A stretch of 64,000 nt of DNA from Deinococcus sp. KNUC1210 (GCF_022344005.1 NZ_CP092194.1:62001-126000); one strand, 5' to 3'. Shown: positions 34,489 through 44,180, counted from the first letter of the stretch. The notes: generated by a model not told the origin, from the letters alone. Program-made: numbers and translations.

Positions 34489-37400
34489 CTACTGTCCAGA
34501 CAGACGCGGGGGCGTCTCCGGACCGCTCGCCAGTTCTGGGCCTTTGACGGTGCCGCGCCGTTCCAGCTTGCCCCACCCCACCGACCCGCCACGCAGGGCT
34601 GCCGTCAGAGCGCGGATGGCGACCAGATACAGCAGCTGACGATAGAAGAAGCGCTGGAGTGGCAGCCATAGCAGCAGGCTCCAGTGTTCGTCCGGTTCCA
34701 GCGAGAAGGCCAGCACCGCCGCGAACAGGTCGATTGCGATAAACAGCAGATAGAACAGCAGCAGATGCCCGTTCAGGCCGGGGGAGTCCGGGTGGTAGCG
34801 CGTCTGAAGGCCCGCCCACAGCAGGCCCACGAGCATGGTCAGGTCCAGTACGGCGCTAATCAGCGGCAACAGGACCTGAAACAGCAGCACGTTAGGCACG
34901 GTGATGAGGCCCAGGCGGGCGTGTCCCTGGCGGGCGGCGTGGCGCTGTTTCCAGGTGGCCTGAAGAATGCCGTACATCCAGCGGAAGCGCTGCTTCAGAA
35001 AGCCGCGGACCGTGTCGGGCGCTTCGGTCAGGGCAACTGCCCGCTGCTCGTAGGTGACTTTGTGGCCCGCCCGCAGCACCTGCAGCGTCAGATCGGCGTC
35101 TTCCGCCAGGGTGTCGGTGGCAAAGCCGCCCACCGCCAGCAGCACGCCTGCCCGCCACGCTCCGATCGCTCCCGGCACCACCGACACGCAGTTCAGCAGG
35201 GCCATCGCCCGGCGCTCGACATTCTGCGCGGTGATGTATTCCAGCGCCTGCCAGCGGGTCAGCAGATTGACGCGGTTGCCGACCTTGGCGTTTCCGGCCA
35301 CCGCTGCCACCCGCGCATCCGCGAAGTGGGCCGCCAGATACGCCAGTGCACCCGCTGCCAGCACGGTATCGGCGTCGATCACCACTACCACCTCGGTGCG
35401 GGCCAGCCGCAGCCCGTGATTCAGCGCACTGGCCTTGCCGCCGTTGGGCACGCTGTAGATCTCGACGCGGGGATGTTCCCCGAAGGCCGCCCGCGCCACC
35501 CCGGCGGTGTCGTCGCGGCTGCCGTCGTCGATCACCAGCACCCGCACGTTTTCGCCCTGGGTCAGCAGGCTCTGAACGGTCTTGTTGATGACCCTGGCTT
35601 CGTTGTAGGCGGGAACGAGCACCGTGAGCGACAGCTGAAGGGGCGGCAGGTCGCGTCCTCGCCGGGTCAGCGCCTCGGCCAGTCCCAGCACGCTGATGAA
35701 CGCCAGCCGCAGGCACGACAACAGAATGCCCAGGACGAACAGCGTACCGATCAGCAGCCCGAAGCCCGACACCAGGGCGAATCCCCAGCCGCCCGCCCGC
35801 GTCAGATAGGCACCCAGTCCAAGGACCGGCGGCATGATCTGGGCGCTGCTCAGGCCCGCAAGCTGCGACACCGTGACGAGGTGATAGCCGTGGGCACGCA
35901 GCTCGGCAATGATGAGTGGAAGGGCCGCCACCGTCTGCGCCCGGTTTCCGCCCGCGTCGTGCAGCAGCACCACCTGACCCTGGCCTGCCTGCACCTGCGC
36001 CAGCACACTCTTCACGATCTGCTGCGTGCCGGGCTTGGCCCAGTCCTCGGGATCGACGCCCATGCCGACGGTGGTATAGCCGAGCGTGCTGGCCTGCTGA
36101 AGCACCCGCGCCTGCTCCGGGGTGGCCGGTTCCACGTCCTCGGCAAACGGCGGGCGGAACAGCAGCGTGCCGCGTCCCAGAATGCTCTGGATCAGGCGCT
36201 GTGTGGCGTCGAGTTCCAGACCCACCTGCGCGTGCGACACCATGCTCAGATTCGGGTGAGTGTAGGTGTGTGAGCCGATCTCATGGCCGTCCTGTACCTC
36301 GCGCCGCAGCAGAGCCGGAAACTGCTGCGCCTGAAGGCCCACCACAAAAAACGTCGCGGGAGCCTGAGCGCGTTTCAGAATGTCGAGAACCTGGGGCGTC
36401 CAGACGGGATCGGGACCGTCGTCGAAGGTCAGGGCGACGTCGCGGGGATGCTGCGTTCCCCAGCGCCCGATGACGAACGGACTGGCAGGCCGGGTCAGAT
36501 ACTCGGCGGTGATGAGGGCCTGACGCGCACCAAATTCCAGATCACGCAGCCCGTCGTGCGGCTCGGAGACCACCCGCAGCAGCTCTCCCCTGCCCTGATA
36601 ACTCAGATCGTAGCCGTAGGGCAGGGGCCGCAGCCGGGCGGCCAGCGCTGCATCCAGGCCGTCTTTCTCCGAGAGCGCGTGTGTGCTGAGCACCTGCCAC
36701 ACGCGTGGGTCCTCGGTGCCCATGCGCCACAGCGCCACCTTGACGACGCCCAGCCGCCGCGCCGCCTGCACCGAGTCGAAGGTGCTGACCGCGTCCAGAT
36801 ACCACACGGTATGCGCCTGCCGCTGGGCGTCCTGATAGCTGAAGGTCGGATTGAGGCTCACCGGATCGAGCTGTACCGTGTCTGCCAATCGTCCCGTGCC
36901 GCCCGTTCCGGTGCGCTGCTCGCTGCTGGCAAGCGTGATGGCGTCCTGAAACGACAGGTCGGCGGCTCCCCCTCGCTGGCCGCTGCGCCAGTCGTAGCCG
37001 TAGTTGCCCACATCCAGCACCACCTCGCTCACGGGAATCTGGGCCAGCCGGGTCTGGAGGGTGCGCTGCAGCCAGCCCTGCGAGGCGATTGGCCCGGCCT
37101 CGCCGCCGTCGTCGTGCTCGTCGTAGGCCATCAGGTGAACCCGGTCGACCGCCTGGGCGATCTGGGCATAGGCGTAGTTGTCGTCGTCGAGCGGCAGCGC
37201 CACGCTCAGCCGCAGATGCAGCGGAAGCAGACGGGCATGCAGCGAGGTCAGAAACGTCACGAAATCGCGCTGAGCGCCGGGCGGAACCTGCTCGAAGTCG
37301 ATCATCAGGCCGCTGCCGTGCACCTGCCGCGCATAGGCCAGCAGCCCCGTTTCCAGGGTCGCCCGCCGCCCGCTGTCGCCCAGAACGGCCCGCAGGGTGA

Positions 37401-37938
37401 CGCTGTCCCAGCGCTGAGTGCTGTTGTCGTAATTGTTGACCAGCGGCAACACCTGAAGCGCCGAATGCTGGCGTTTGAGATAGTCGAGCAGGGCGGCGGT
37501 CTTGAGTGGATCGTCGGGCGTCAGGCCCGCAGCGGTCAGGTGCAGCCACTCCGGGTCGAGTTCGGTCAGGCTGCCCAGATGCTGTTTCAAGGACGAGAAA
37601 CTGTTGTCGTCCCAGTTGACGTAAAAGCCCGCGACCTCGGCTGGCCCGCTGCTGCGGCGCGGCGCCGGAAGCTGGGGAACACGTCCGGACGCATGCAGCC
37701 CGGTCGCCTGCCGCACCCGCGTCAGAAATTCGTGCCGCTCCTGCACCGGGGCGCTCGAAACCAGCGCCAGGGCAGGCAGCTGAGGGCGCAGGATCACACT
37801 CAGGCCCAGCAGCGCCAGAATCAGCCCGACTGCGCCGCCGACCAGCAGGAGCAGCAACCGGACATTCCGCCAGCGCCGACCACCAGCATCCTGAAAGACG
37901 AACGGGGGCGCGGCATCGGGCGGAACGGAGGACGGCAT
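34489..37938 (-). CDS. three-domain polysaccharide enzyme: GH18-like, NodB deacetylase, GT2 synthase
   Basis: A 1149-aa membrane protein starting MPSSVPPDAAPPFVFQD. One membrane helix (about 28-50) precedes a GH18-like domain (FYVNWDDNSF; GLMIDFEQVPPG; VHLMAYDEHDDGG), then a NodB polysaccharide deacetylase (ALTFDDGPDPVW; EIGSHTYTHPNL). After two helices comes a family-2 glycosyltransferase (LTVLVPAYNEARVI; VIDADTVL; EDADLTLQVL; LKQRFRWMYG, giving the QxxRW motif), followed by several C-terminal helices. The GT2 part resembles PgaC or hyaluronan-type synthases. It probably polymerises, exports and deacetylates a beta-linked hexosamine polymer. Start chosen for the clean N-terminus; the frame stays open 192 bp upstream. 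Confidence 0.85.
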   Translation of the reverse strand: MPSSVPPDAAPPFVFQDAGGRRWRNVRLLLLLVGGAVGLILALLGLSVILRPQLPALALVSSAPVQERHEFLTRVRQATGLHASGRVPQLPAPRRSSGPAEVAGFYVNWDDNSFSSLKQHLGSLTELDPEWLHLTAAGLTPDDPLKTAALLDYLKRQHSALQVLPLVNNYDNSTQRWDSVTLRAVLGDSGRRATLETGLLAYARQVHGSGLMIDFEQVPPGAQRDFVTFLTSLHARLLPLHLRLSVALPLDDDNYAYAQIAQAVDRVHLMAYDEHDDGGEAGPIASQGWLQRTLQTRLAQIPVSEVVLDVGNYGYDWRSGQRGGAADLSFQDAITLASSEQRTGTGGTGRLADTVQLDPVSLNPTFSYQDAQRQAHTVWYLDAVSTFDSVQAARRLGVVKVALWRMGTEDPRVWQVLSTHALSEKDGLDAALAARLRPLPYGYDLSYQGRGELLRVVSEPHDGLRDLEFGARQALITAEYLTRPASPFVIGRWGTQHPRDVALTFDDGPDPVWTPQVLDILKRAQAPATFFVVGLQAQQFPALLRREVQDGHEIGSHTYTHPNLSMVSHAQVGLELDATQRLIQSILGRGTLLFRPPFAEDVEPATPEQARVLQQASTLGYTTVGMGVDPEDWAKPGTQQIVKSVLAQVQAGQGQVVLLHDAGGNRAQTVAALPLIIAELRAHGYHLVTVSQLAGLSSAQIMPPVLGLGAYLTRAGGWGFALVSGFGLLIGTLFVLGILLSCLRLAFISVLGLAEALTRRGRDLPPLQLSLTVLVPAYNEARVINKTVQSLLTQGENVRVLVIDDGSRDDTAGVARAAFGEHPRVEIYSVPNGGKASALNHGLRLARTEVVVVIDADTVLAAGALAYLAAHFADARVAAVAGNAKVGNRVNLLTRWQALEYITAQNVERRAMALLNCVSVVPGAIGAWRAGVLLAVGGFATDTLAEDADLTLQVLRAGHKVTYEQRAVALTEAPDTVRGFLKQRFRWMYGILQATWKQRHAARQGHARLGLITVPNVLLFQVLLPLISAVLDLTMLVGLLWAGLQTRYHPDSPGLNGHLLLFYLLFIAIDLFAAVLAFSLEPDEHWSLLLWLPLQRFFYRQLLYLVAIRALTAALRGGSVGWGKLERRGTVKGPELASGPETPPRLSGQ

Positions 37939-38030
37939 ACGGCAGAAGCTAGACTCGAAAGGTAAAGCGGTGCTAAAGATCTGCTGCGGTGGGCCACGTC
38001 CGGCCCTCTCCCCTGCTCTACACTCCGGAC

Positions 38031-38997
38031 GTGTGCGCCGCCAGTCCTCAGACCGCCGTCCTGATCGGGCGCTTTCAGCCGCCGCATCTGGCCCACCTCG
38101 CCCTGATGCAGCAGGCGCTGACCCAGGCACCGGAACTGGTGGTGGTCCTCGGCAGTGCCCACCATGCCCGCACGCCCAAAAATCCTCTCAGCGACAGTGA
38201 ACGCGCCCAGCTGATCCGGGAGATGCTGAAAGAATCGGGCACCGATCCAGCGAGGCTCCGCACGGTCGAGGTGCCGGATTTCTTTTACAACCTGCCAATG
38301 TGGGTCGAGCAGGTACGCCGGGCAGTCGGGCCACGGCGGGCCGTGCTGTGCGGCTTCGAGAAGGACGCCAGCAGTTTCTATCTGAAGCTCTTTCCAGAGT
38401 GGCAACTCGGACCCGCCCCGGAAGAGGGTGGGGAAGCCGGGCAGCGTCTCTCCTCTCCGGCTGCGACGCCGCTGTTTTCAGGTCTGAGCGCCACGACCGT
38501 CCGTGAGGCAATGTACCGCCTTGACTGGGAGAGCGTCTCTGCCGCCGTGCCCGCAGCGGTCGCTGCCGCCCTGCTGGACTTCTCGAAGACGCCCGAGTTT
38601 ACAGAACCTGCTGCTGGACCGGGCAGCAACGTTGCGGCTCGCGGCGGCTGGCCCCATCCGGGATGAGGCGGCAGCGGTGGTGGCGAACGGCTCGGTGCTG
38701 CTCCAGACGCGGGTGCAGCGGCCCGGACTGGGGCTGTGGTGCCTGCCCGCTGCTGGGGCGCTCGCCAGTGCACCGGAACTGCACGGACAGCGGGCCGTCC
38801 GAGAACGCCTGCTCGACCACCCGGACCGTCTGCCCGGCGTGGACTGGACGACGCTGGCGCGGCTGTTCCTGCTCGCTCAACCGTTTTCCCCGCCGACAGG
38901 CTCAGCATGGGTCAGTCTGGACGCCCTCCGGAATGAGCCTCAGCGCTTCTTCGCCGATCATGCCCAGGCGATTCGGGCACTGCTGGAACAGTGGTGA
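38031..38997 (+). pseudogene. NMN adenylyltransferase/Nudix fusion, one-base frameshift
   Basis: From GTG 38031 the protein starts MCAASPQTAVLIGRFQPPHL, holding the nucleotidyltransferase HLAH-type (HxGH-like) motif. VVVLGSAHHARTPKNPLSDS and a later SGLSATTVREAMY (ISSTxxR-like) complete the NMNAT domain. Near 38598 (TTT) the frame changes. One T less gives LQNLLLDRAATLRLAAAGPI and a Nudix-fold half (VVANGSVLLQTRVQRPGLGL, WCLPAAGAL). The canonical Nudix box (GX5EX7REUXEEXGU) is not present where expected, so that half may be inactive. Role: NAD synthesis or salvage. About 320 aa restored. Confidence 0.75.
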
Positions 38998-39166
38998 ACG
39001 GCCCAGCGGCTGCGGGCACCCGACAGACGCCAACTCATTTTCAGCCCATGAAGTGAAGATGGGCAAACCGTCAGAGGTTCGGATGTTGACGGCGCGGTGA
39101 TACGGTGTTAGCGTAAAAGCAGTTACAATTCTGCCAATATTGCTCTGCCGTACCTCTGGAGGACCC

Positions 39167-39691
39167 ATGACTCAGACCGCTGATCAGACGCTACTCGGTG
39201 TTGTTCTGGATTCCTGGAACCGCAACAACAACATCCTGCTCAATCTGCTGCACACCATGTCTGAAGCTGGGCTAGAGGCCAGACCGATGGAGGGAAGTCC
39301 ATCGCTCGCGGCGCAGTTCACCCATATCCGCGACGTGCGGCTCTTCTTCGTTTCACAGACTGCCCCGGAATTTACTGAGGACCTGCCTGACCTCTTCCGG
39401 CAAGAGGACGCCGAGTGGCAGGCCGAGCGCGATGCTGGGCAGATCGAGCAGATGCTCCGGGACAGTGCCGAGACCGTCACGAAGGTGGTGCAGAGCCGAA
39501 CTGAGGCGGGCCTGCCCCTCAGCGGGGCGCACGTTGCCTACGATCATCCGCTGCTGCTGCTCCAGCACCTGCTGTGGCACGAGGGCTACCACGTCGGTCA
39601 GATGATGCTGGCGCTGAAAGCGTCGGGGCGCACCCTGGGCGAAGAACAGGCTATGCCCCTCATCTGGGATCTGTGGCGGCGGGAATGGTGA
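39167..39691 (+). CDS. DinB-like protein
   Basis: A 174-aa four-helix protein starting MTQTADQTLLGVVLDSWNRN. The three metal-binding histidines of the DinB/YfiT superfamily are visible: H in AAQFTHIRDVRLFF near residue 52, and the pair in LLWHEGYHVGQMML near 138 and 142. Members are metal-dependent thiol or other transferases, and are strongly expanded in Deinococcus. GGAGGA lies just before ATG 39167. Monocistronic. An IS630-type element starts 63 bp downstream. Confidence 0.85.
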   Translation: MTQTADQTLLGVVLDSWNRNNNILLNLLHTMSEAGLEARPMEGSPSLAAQFTHIRDVRLFFVSQTAPEFTEDLPDLFRQEDAEWQAERDAGQIEQMLRDSAETVTKVVQSRTEAGLPLSGAHVAYDHPLLLLQHLLWHEGYHVGQMMLALKASGRTLGEEQAMPLIWDLWRREW

Positions 39692-39753
39692 GCGGAAGGC
39701 AGCTCCCTGTCCAGGAAGATGAACCCGGGCAGCGAGGCAACCAGCGTACATTA

Positions 39754-40814
39754 TTGATACCTGCATAAGTTAGGGACAGGTTAGACTGAGCGATGGCACA
39801 GGTTTGGCAGCCTGCAACACTGAGTCGTCCACAGTTGGCAGAACGGCGGCTGTTCGCAGAACCCTTCCTTCGGGAGGGCACCTTGAGTTCTGCACAGCTC
39901 GCTGAGCTGTGCGGCGTTGGATCGAGCGCGGTGCGCAAGTGGCGGCAACGACTGCGGAGCCAAGGTTCGCTGGAGGCGACGGTCACGTCGGGGCGGTTCC
40001 GACGCCTCACAGATGCTGACCTCGCGGAGGTTATCGGCTTGCTGCAGGCCGGGCCTGATCCAGATCAATACCCTGACCAACGCTGGACGTGTCCCCGCAT
40101 CCGAACCGTGATCGGCTTGAAATTCGATGTCTGGTACCACGTGGATCATCTGAGTAGGCTGTTAGGGGAGTGGAGATTTTCGCGCCAGAAACCTGCAAAG
40201 CGAGCTGCAGAACAGGATCAAGGCGCGGTTGTTGCGTGGATCGACACCATGGAGCCCGAACTGGAACGTAAGGTCGAGGGTGGAGAAACGCTGGCCTTCC
40301 TGGATGAAGTGGGCTTCAGTCTGAAGCCCACCGTGACGCGGACGTGGGCACCCTGTGGACAGTGTCCGGTGCTCGAGGCCAAGACCAATTGGCAGAAGGT
40401 CTCGACGATTGGGGCGATCACGACCACCGGTCAGTTCTTGCAGCACACCCACCAGGCCGCCATCAAGGGCCCACAGGTCATCGCGTTCCTGACGCACCTG
40501 CTACGACATGTGAAGGGGAGGGTCACCGTCCTGCTCGATAATGCGAGCATTCACAAGACGAAGGCGCTCAGCGCCTTCGTCGCCGATGAGACGCGGCTGT
40601 CCGTGATCTATCTGCCACCGTATTCACCGGAGTTGAATCCCATTGAGCTCGTCTGGACTTTCGTCAAGCAGCAGATGCTGGCCAATTTCTGCCCGAAGGA
40701 CCTGCTCACCTTGAAGTCACGCCTGCTTCAGGCTTGGCAGCGTGTTCGGTACATCCAGCTGCCCACCAGCTTGCTTTACGGCAGCGACTCGTGAACAATC
40801 AACGCAGGTATCAA
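39754..40814 (+). mobile_element. second IS630-family element, complete
   Basis: A 1061-bp element with left end TTGATACCTGCATAAGT and right end (complement) TTGATACCTGCGTTGAT, both next to TA (39752-39753 and 40815-40816). It differs from the element at 3.5 kb. A solo end of the same type lies at 41199-41226 in the opposite orientation. Confidence 0.88.
39793..40794 (+). CDS. IS630-family transposase, single intact frame
   Basis: A 333-aa protein. The N-terminal helix-turn-helix (SSAQLAELCGVGSSAVRKWR) and second HTH precede a DDE domain with all three residues in context: FLDEVGFSLKPT, VLLDNASIHKTK and YSPELNPIELVW. Unlike its relative at 3.5 kb it is encoded in one frame. It starts 39 bp inside the left inverted repeat. 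Confidence 0.92.
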   Translation: MAQVWQPATLSRPQLAERRLFAEPFLREGTLSSAQLAELCGVGSSAVRKWRQRLRSQGSLEATVTSGRFRRLTDADLAEVIGLLQAGPDPDQYPDQRWTCPRIRTVIGLKFDVWYHVDHLSRLLGEWRFSRQKPAKRAAEQDQGAVVAWIDTMEPELERKVEGGETLAFLDEVGFSLKPTVTRTWAPCGQCPVLEAKTNWQKVSTIGAITTTGQFLQHTHQAAIKGPQVIAFLTHLLRHVKGRVTVLLDNASIHKTKALSAFVADETRLSVIYLPPYSPELNPIELVWTFVKQQMLANFCPKDLLTLKSRLLQAWQRVRYIQLPTSLLYGSDS

Positions 40815-40853
40815 TAGTTCGTCGAAAGCGTTCGATCAAGCGCACGCCTGCTC

Positions 40854-41117
40854 CTATTCAGCCTCAATCATACTGTGCTGTAAGATGAGCGGCAGAGAAC
40901 CAAGGTTAAGACCGCTCCAGTCTTCCAGATGCTGATGTACTCCTGGCTGGTGTCCGGCCAAGTCGAGCAGCATCCGGGCGAGCGTACGTAAACCAGCCGC
41001 ATTCCCTTGCAGAACGAAGGTGCCTGTGGTCTCGAATTCCCGGAAGTCGATTGCTGCCCCGAATTCCCACGGATCGATTGCTTCATAGCTCTCGTCGGGT
41101 CGCATTTCATCTGCCAT
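40854..41117 (-). CDS. Imm32-like immunity protein
   Basis: An 87-aa acidic protein, MADEMRPDESYEAIDPWEFG then TGTFVLQGNAAGLRTLARML and HQHLEDWSGLNLGSLPLILQ. The GNxxGLxxLAxxLxxLA...G-H-H-L pattern is that of Imm32 immunity proteins of polymorphic toxin systems. The frame continues upstream of ATG 41117, but that part reads through IS-related sequence. No toxin gene is beside it. It is boxed between an IS630-type element and a solo IS end, so it may be a captured orphan. Confidence 0.6.
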   Translation of the reverse strand: MADEMRPDESYEAIDPWEFGAAIDFREFETTGTFVLQGNAAGLRTLARMLLDLAGHQPGVHQHLEDWSGLNLGSLPLILQHSMIEAE

Positions 41118-41198
41118 ATCTATAGGATAATCGAGGATCTGAAGAAGCTTACGGCCCGCACCTATGCCGAAATCCCGCTTCGGGGCAACGCCCCGGTC

Positions 41199-41226
41199 AC
41201 CTGTCCCCAACTTATGCAGGTATCAA
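41199..41226 (-). repeat. solo end of the second IS630-type element
   Basis: The complement reads TTGATACCTGCATAAGTT then GGGGACAGG, identical to the left end of the 39754 element except for one base. TA follows at 41227. This is all that is left of an oppositely oriented copy. Confidence 0.8.
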
Positions 41227-41570
41227 TAGGCGGTGCGCAGGTGTGGGCGTGTGTTCCAGTTCTTTGCTCGACTGCTGATCGCGGTGGGGGTTTCGCAGGT
41301 AAGCGCTCGTGCGCGTCAGTTCTTCGGGCTTGAGCGTGATGCCCCAATCTTTCGAACGCGGGTCTCTGCTGGTCAGACTGGATAACCCGGCCTGCTCGCA
41401 CATTAGTTCGCGTACCCGATCCACCACCTGATCGGCCTTGCGAACCTCCGGCAGCTGGCCTCTGTGCTGAATGACACCTGGTCGCTGATCGCCACCACGA
41501 CATCGATCACGAACGCCTGAAAGCCCTTCTGCACCAGCCCGAACAGCGTCTTACCCAGCAGTTCCTTGCG
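41227..41570 (-). pseudogene. decayed coding sequence, unrecognised
   Basis: Minus-strand pieces in two frames: FVIDVVVAISDQVSFSTEA and RVRELMCEQAGLSSLTSRD then GITLKPEELTRTSAYLRNP, ending next to the solo IS end. They may belong to one deleted gene. No family was assigned. Confidence 0.35.
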
Positions 41571-41724
41571 GTGTGCGCCCAACTGCTTTCGGAGAAATTT
41601 GGCCTACAGTACTGGGGAGGGCATACCCGTCCATCGCCCGTCCCAGGAGCCTATTTCGAGAGTGGGCACAGTGCCCTTCTACCATCACGGCTCGCTGCCT
41701 CAAGTCAGTTTCCAACTTCTCTCG

Positions 41725-42029
41725 TCTTCAATAAGGCGATCGATACCACCACGCCAGCTGGGCAGATGATGCAGATGGTCGGCGCATTTGCCGAGTTTGA
41801 GCGCGAGATCATTCGCGAGCGAACACGAGCAGGTCTCGCCAGCGCTCGCCTGGAGGGACGGATTGTCGGCCGTCCCCACAAATTGAGCAGCAAGCAGCGC
41901 GGGAAACTCATTCGGGCCGTGCGTGGAGAACGCGACAGCCGGGCAGAGGCCGCTCATTTGTGGAACGTCCATCCGTCCACCGTCACGAGGCTGTTGATGC
42001 TCGCTGAGCCAGCACGTGCTCAAGAGTGA
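41725..42029 (+). pseudogene. C-terminal half of a serine recombinase (resolvase/invertase)
   Basis: The frame reads NKAIDTTTPAGQMMQMVGAF, then AEFEREIIRERTRAGLASAR and the HTH-like VHPSTVTRLLML. This is the E-helix and DNA-binding domain of Tn3/Hin-type recombinases. The catalytic Ser domain is missing, and the frame upstream of about 41725 is unrelated. It is probably a leftover of a transposon or phage inversion module. Confidence 0.75.
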
Positions 42030-42101
42030 GTGCTTGTCCTGACGTGATCGTTGAAGAAGGGTCATGTGTTGGTGGTCGGACCTGCTGCACGCGGCCACAC
42101 T

Positions 42102-44165
42102 TCAGGGCAATGGTTGGGCTACCCGATTGATGAACACGGCGACCGGAACAGCACTCGTGATTGTGGTGCCGTTGCCGAGCTGCCCACTGGGATTCAGGCC
42201 CCAGGCCTGTACCGTCCCGTCCAACTTCAGCGTCAGATCGTGGCTCTCGCCGCTGGCGATGCTGCTCACGTCACTCAGGCCCGGCACGACAGCAGGGACG
42301 AAGCTGAAAGACCCGTTGTCGCCCTTATCGCCCCAGGTCCAGGCATGCCCATCTGAGGTCAGGGCCATGCTATGAAACATTCCAGCGGCAACGCTGGTCA
42401 CGCCAGTCAGTCGCACCACCGGCTGCGGAACATCGCTCTCATCGAAGGTGTCGTTACCCAACTCGCCGTTGACATTGAAGCCCCAGGCCTGCACCGTGCC
42501 GTCCGCGTTCAATGCGAGCGCATGATAGCCTCCAGCGGCGAGCTGCACCACGCCCTGCAGGCCCAGAATCTGAACCGGAATGGCGCTGTTGATGGTGCTG
42601 CCATTGCCCAGCTGCCCGACGGCGTTGTTCCCCCAGGCCCAGACGGTGCCGTCGGCGGTGAGCGCGAGACTGAAGGTATTCCCGGCCGAGATGCTCACCA
42701 CGTCCTGTAAATTCTGGACTTTGACCGGCACGGCACTGCTGCTCAGCTGTCCGTTGCCCAGCTGGCCCGAGGTGCCGCTGCCCCAGGCCCACACCGTGCC
42801 GTCTGCGCGTAAGGCGAGCGCATGGCCACCGCCGGCCGACACACGCACTACGCCGGTCAGGCCAGGAACAACCTGGGGCGAGGGGCTCTGGCCGAACCCA
42901 CCCCAGGTCTGGACCGTCCCGTTCTGCTGGAGCGCCAGGCTGCGCCCGCCATTGGCGGCAACGGCCAGCACCTGCTGCAGTCCGGCCACCGGGCTGGGCT
43001 GCAGGCGGTCCGTCGTGGTGCCGTCGCCGATCTGTCCGACGCTGTTGCTGCCCCAGGCCTGCACCGTGCCGTCCGTCTGCACCGTGAGGTTGTGCGCGCC
43101 GTTGCTGCCGGTGGCGAGGGTCACCAGTGCCGGCAGGACACCCGTTACAGTTTGCGTCAACAGAGGTGTGCCGCTCCCAGGGCAACTCGTTCCGCCATAG
43201 ACGTTCAGGACATGGCTGCCCAGCGCCTGGACCTCGACCCGGAAGCGGCCAGGATGCGCCGGATCATTCAGCGGCTGCACCAGCACGCTGCTGTCGGCGG
43301 CGCACAGCACCGCTGGCAGACTCGCCCCGGTACGGTCTACGTCCTTCAGGTCGTAATACACCGGCAAGCTGTGGGTCACGCCGTTGTCGGTCAGTGTAGG
43401 AAACTGGCTGGTGGTCCCGAAGCTGCGGGTGGCACGGTTGTAGCTCTGCACGGCTGAGGTCAGGGTCACGCCGTCCTGTACCGAGGTGAAGACCAGCGAG
43501 AAGTTGAACGGGTCCCGCCGGGCCCCTGCCGGATCCATTGGGACGTCCACCGCGAAGGTCACCGGCACACTGGCGCCCGGAGCCAGGCGGCTCGCCACCT
43601 GCCAGCCAGAGGCCTGCACGCTGCTGGCCCCGATCACCGCGAGATTGAGGCCGCTGACATCCAGTCCAGTGACGAATGCATTGGCGCTGGGATCTGGGTG
43701 CGCCTGCAGGGTAGATAGGTCGAAGAGCTGTCCCTGAGTGGCGATCAGGCCGCTTGCTTTCGACGCGGCTGAAGTGCCATCGAAGTAGGTGACGTTGCGG
43801 AAGGTGCTCCCGTCTCCATTCTGCGGAACAGCCGGGACGAACTTGAGGTTGTCGAGCGGGACGCTGGAGGTGTTTTTGACCAGGAAGGTCGCCTGCACGT
43901 GGCGCAGATGCGTGGCGGGGACGGCGAAGGTGGAGGTGGCAAGGGGCTGAAAGCTGAACTGGTCGGGGGTGCCGACCAGCCCCTGGGGCGAGAGCGTCAG
44001 CGACTGGGTGCTGGCGTGAAAGGTGGACGCACCGATGTCCTGGAAGGACACCTGATACAGCGCTCCAGGTGCACTGGGCTGGACAGGTGGGAGACTGCCG
44101 CTGGGGGTCGAGGAAGTACACGCCGCCAGCAGCGCTGGGAACAAGAGCCAGACCGTACGCTTCAT
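42102..44165 (-). CDS. RCC1-repeat lipoprotein
   Basis: A 687-aa protein starting MKRTVWLLFPALLAACTSST with lipobox LAAC. Residues 30-330 form a beta-rich N-terminal region (GALYQVSFQDIGASTFHAST). From about 350 to the end there are seven RCC1-type blades, each near 50 residues with DGTV-x-AWG and GQLGNG signatures, giving a seven-bladed propeller. Such extracellular propellers bind protein or polysaccharide partners. It lies 217 bp after the pilin-like operon on the same strand and may belong to it. ATG 44165 is chosen to begin the signal peptide; no strong ribosome binding site. Confidence 0.85.
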   Translation of the reverse strand: MKRTVWLLFPALLAACTSSTPSGSLPPVQPSAPGALYQVSFQDIGASTFHASTQSLTLSPQGLVGTPDQFSFQPLATSTFAVPATHLRHVQATFLVKNTSSVPLDNLKFVPAVPQNGDGSTFRNVTYFDGTSAASKASGLIATQGQLFDLSTLQAHPDPSANAFVTGLDVSGLNLAVIGASSVQASGWQVASRLAPGASVPVTFAVDVPMDPAGARRDPFNFSLVFTSVQDGVTLTSAVQSYNRATRSFGTTSQFPTLTDNGVTHSLPVYYDLKDVDRTGASLPAVLCAADSSVLVQPLNDPAHPGRFRVEVQALGSHVLNVYGGTSCPGSGTPLLTQTVTGVLPALVTLATGSNGAHNLTVQTDGTVQAWGSNSVGQIGDGTTTDRLQPSPVAGLQQVLAVAANGGRSLALQQNGTVQTWGGFGQSPSPQVVPGLTGVVRVSAGGGHALALRADGTVWAWGSGTSGQLGNGQLSSSAVPVKVQNLQDVVSISAGNTFSLALTADGTVWAWGNNAVGQLGNGSTINSAIPVQILGLQGVVQLAAGGYHALALNADGTVQAWGFNVNGELGNDTFDESDVPQPVVRLTGVTSVAAGMFHSMALTSDGHAWTWGDKGDNGSFSFVPAVVPGLSDVSSIASGESHDLTLKLDGTVQAWGLNPSGQLGNGTTITSAVPVAVFINRVAQPLP

Positions 44166-44180
44166 GCAGCGATCCAAGAA

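Noticed and set aside
34684..37965. Two long + strand open frames (529 and 560 codons) opposite the GH18/NodB/GT2 gene
   Set aside because: Antisense shadows; His/Gln/Arg-rich composition with no domains.
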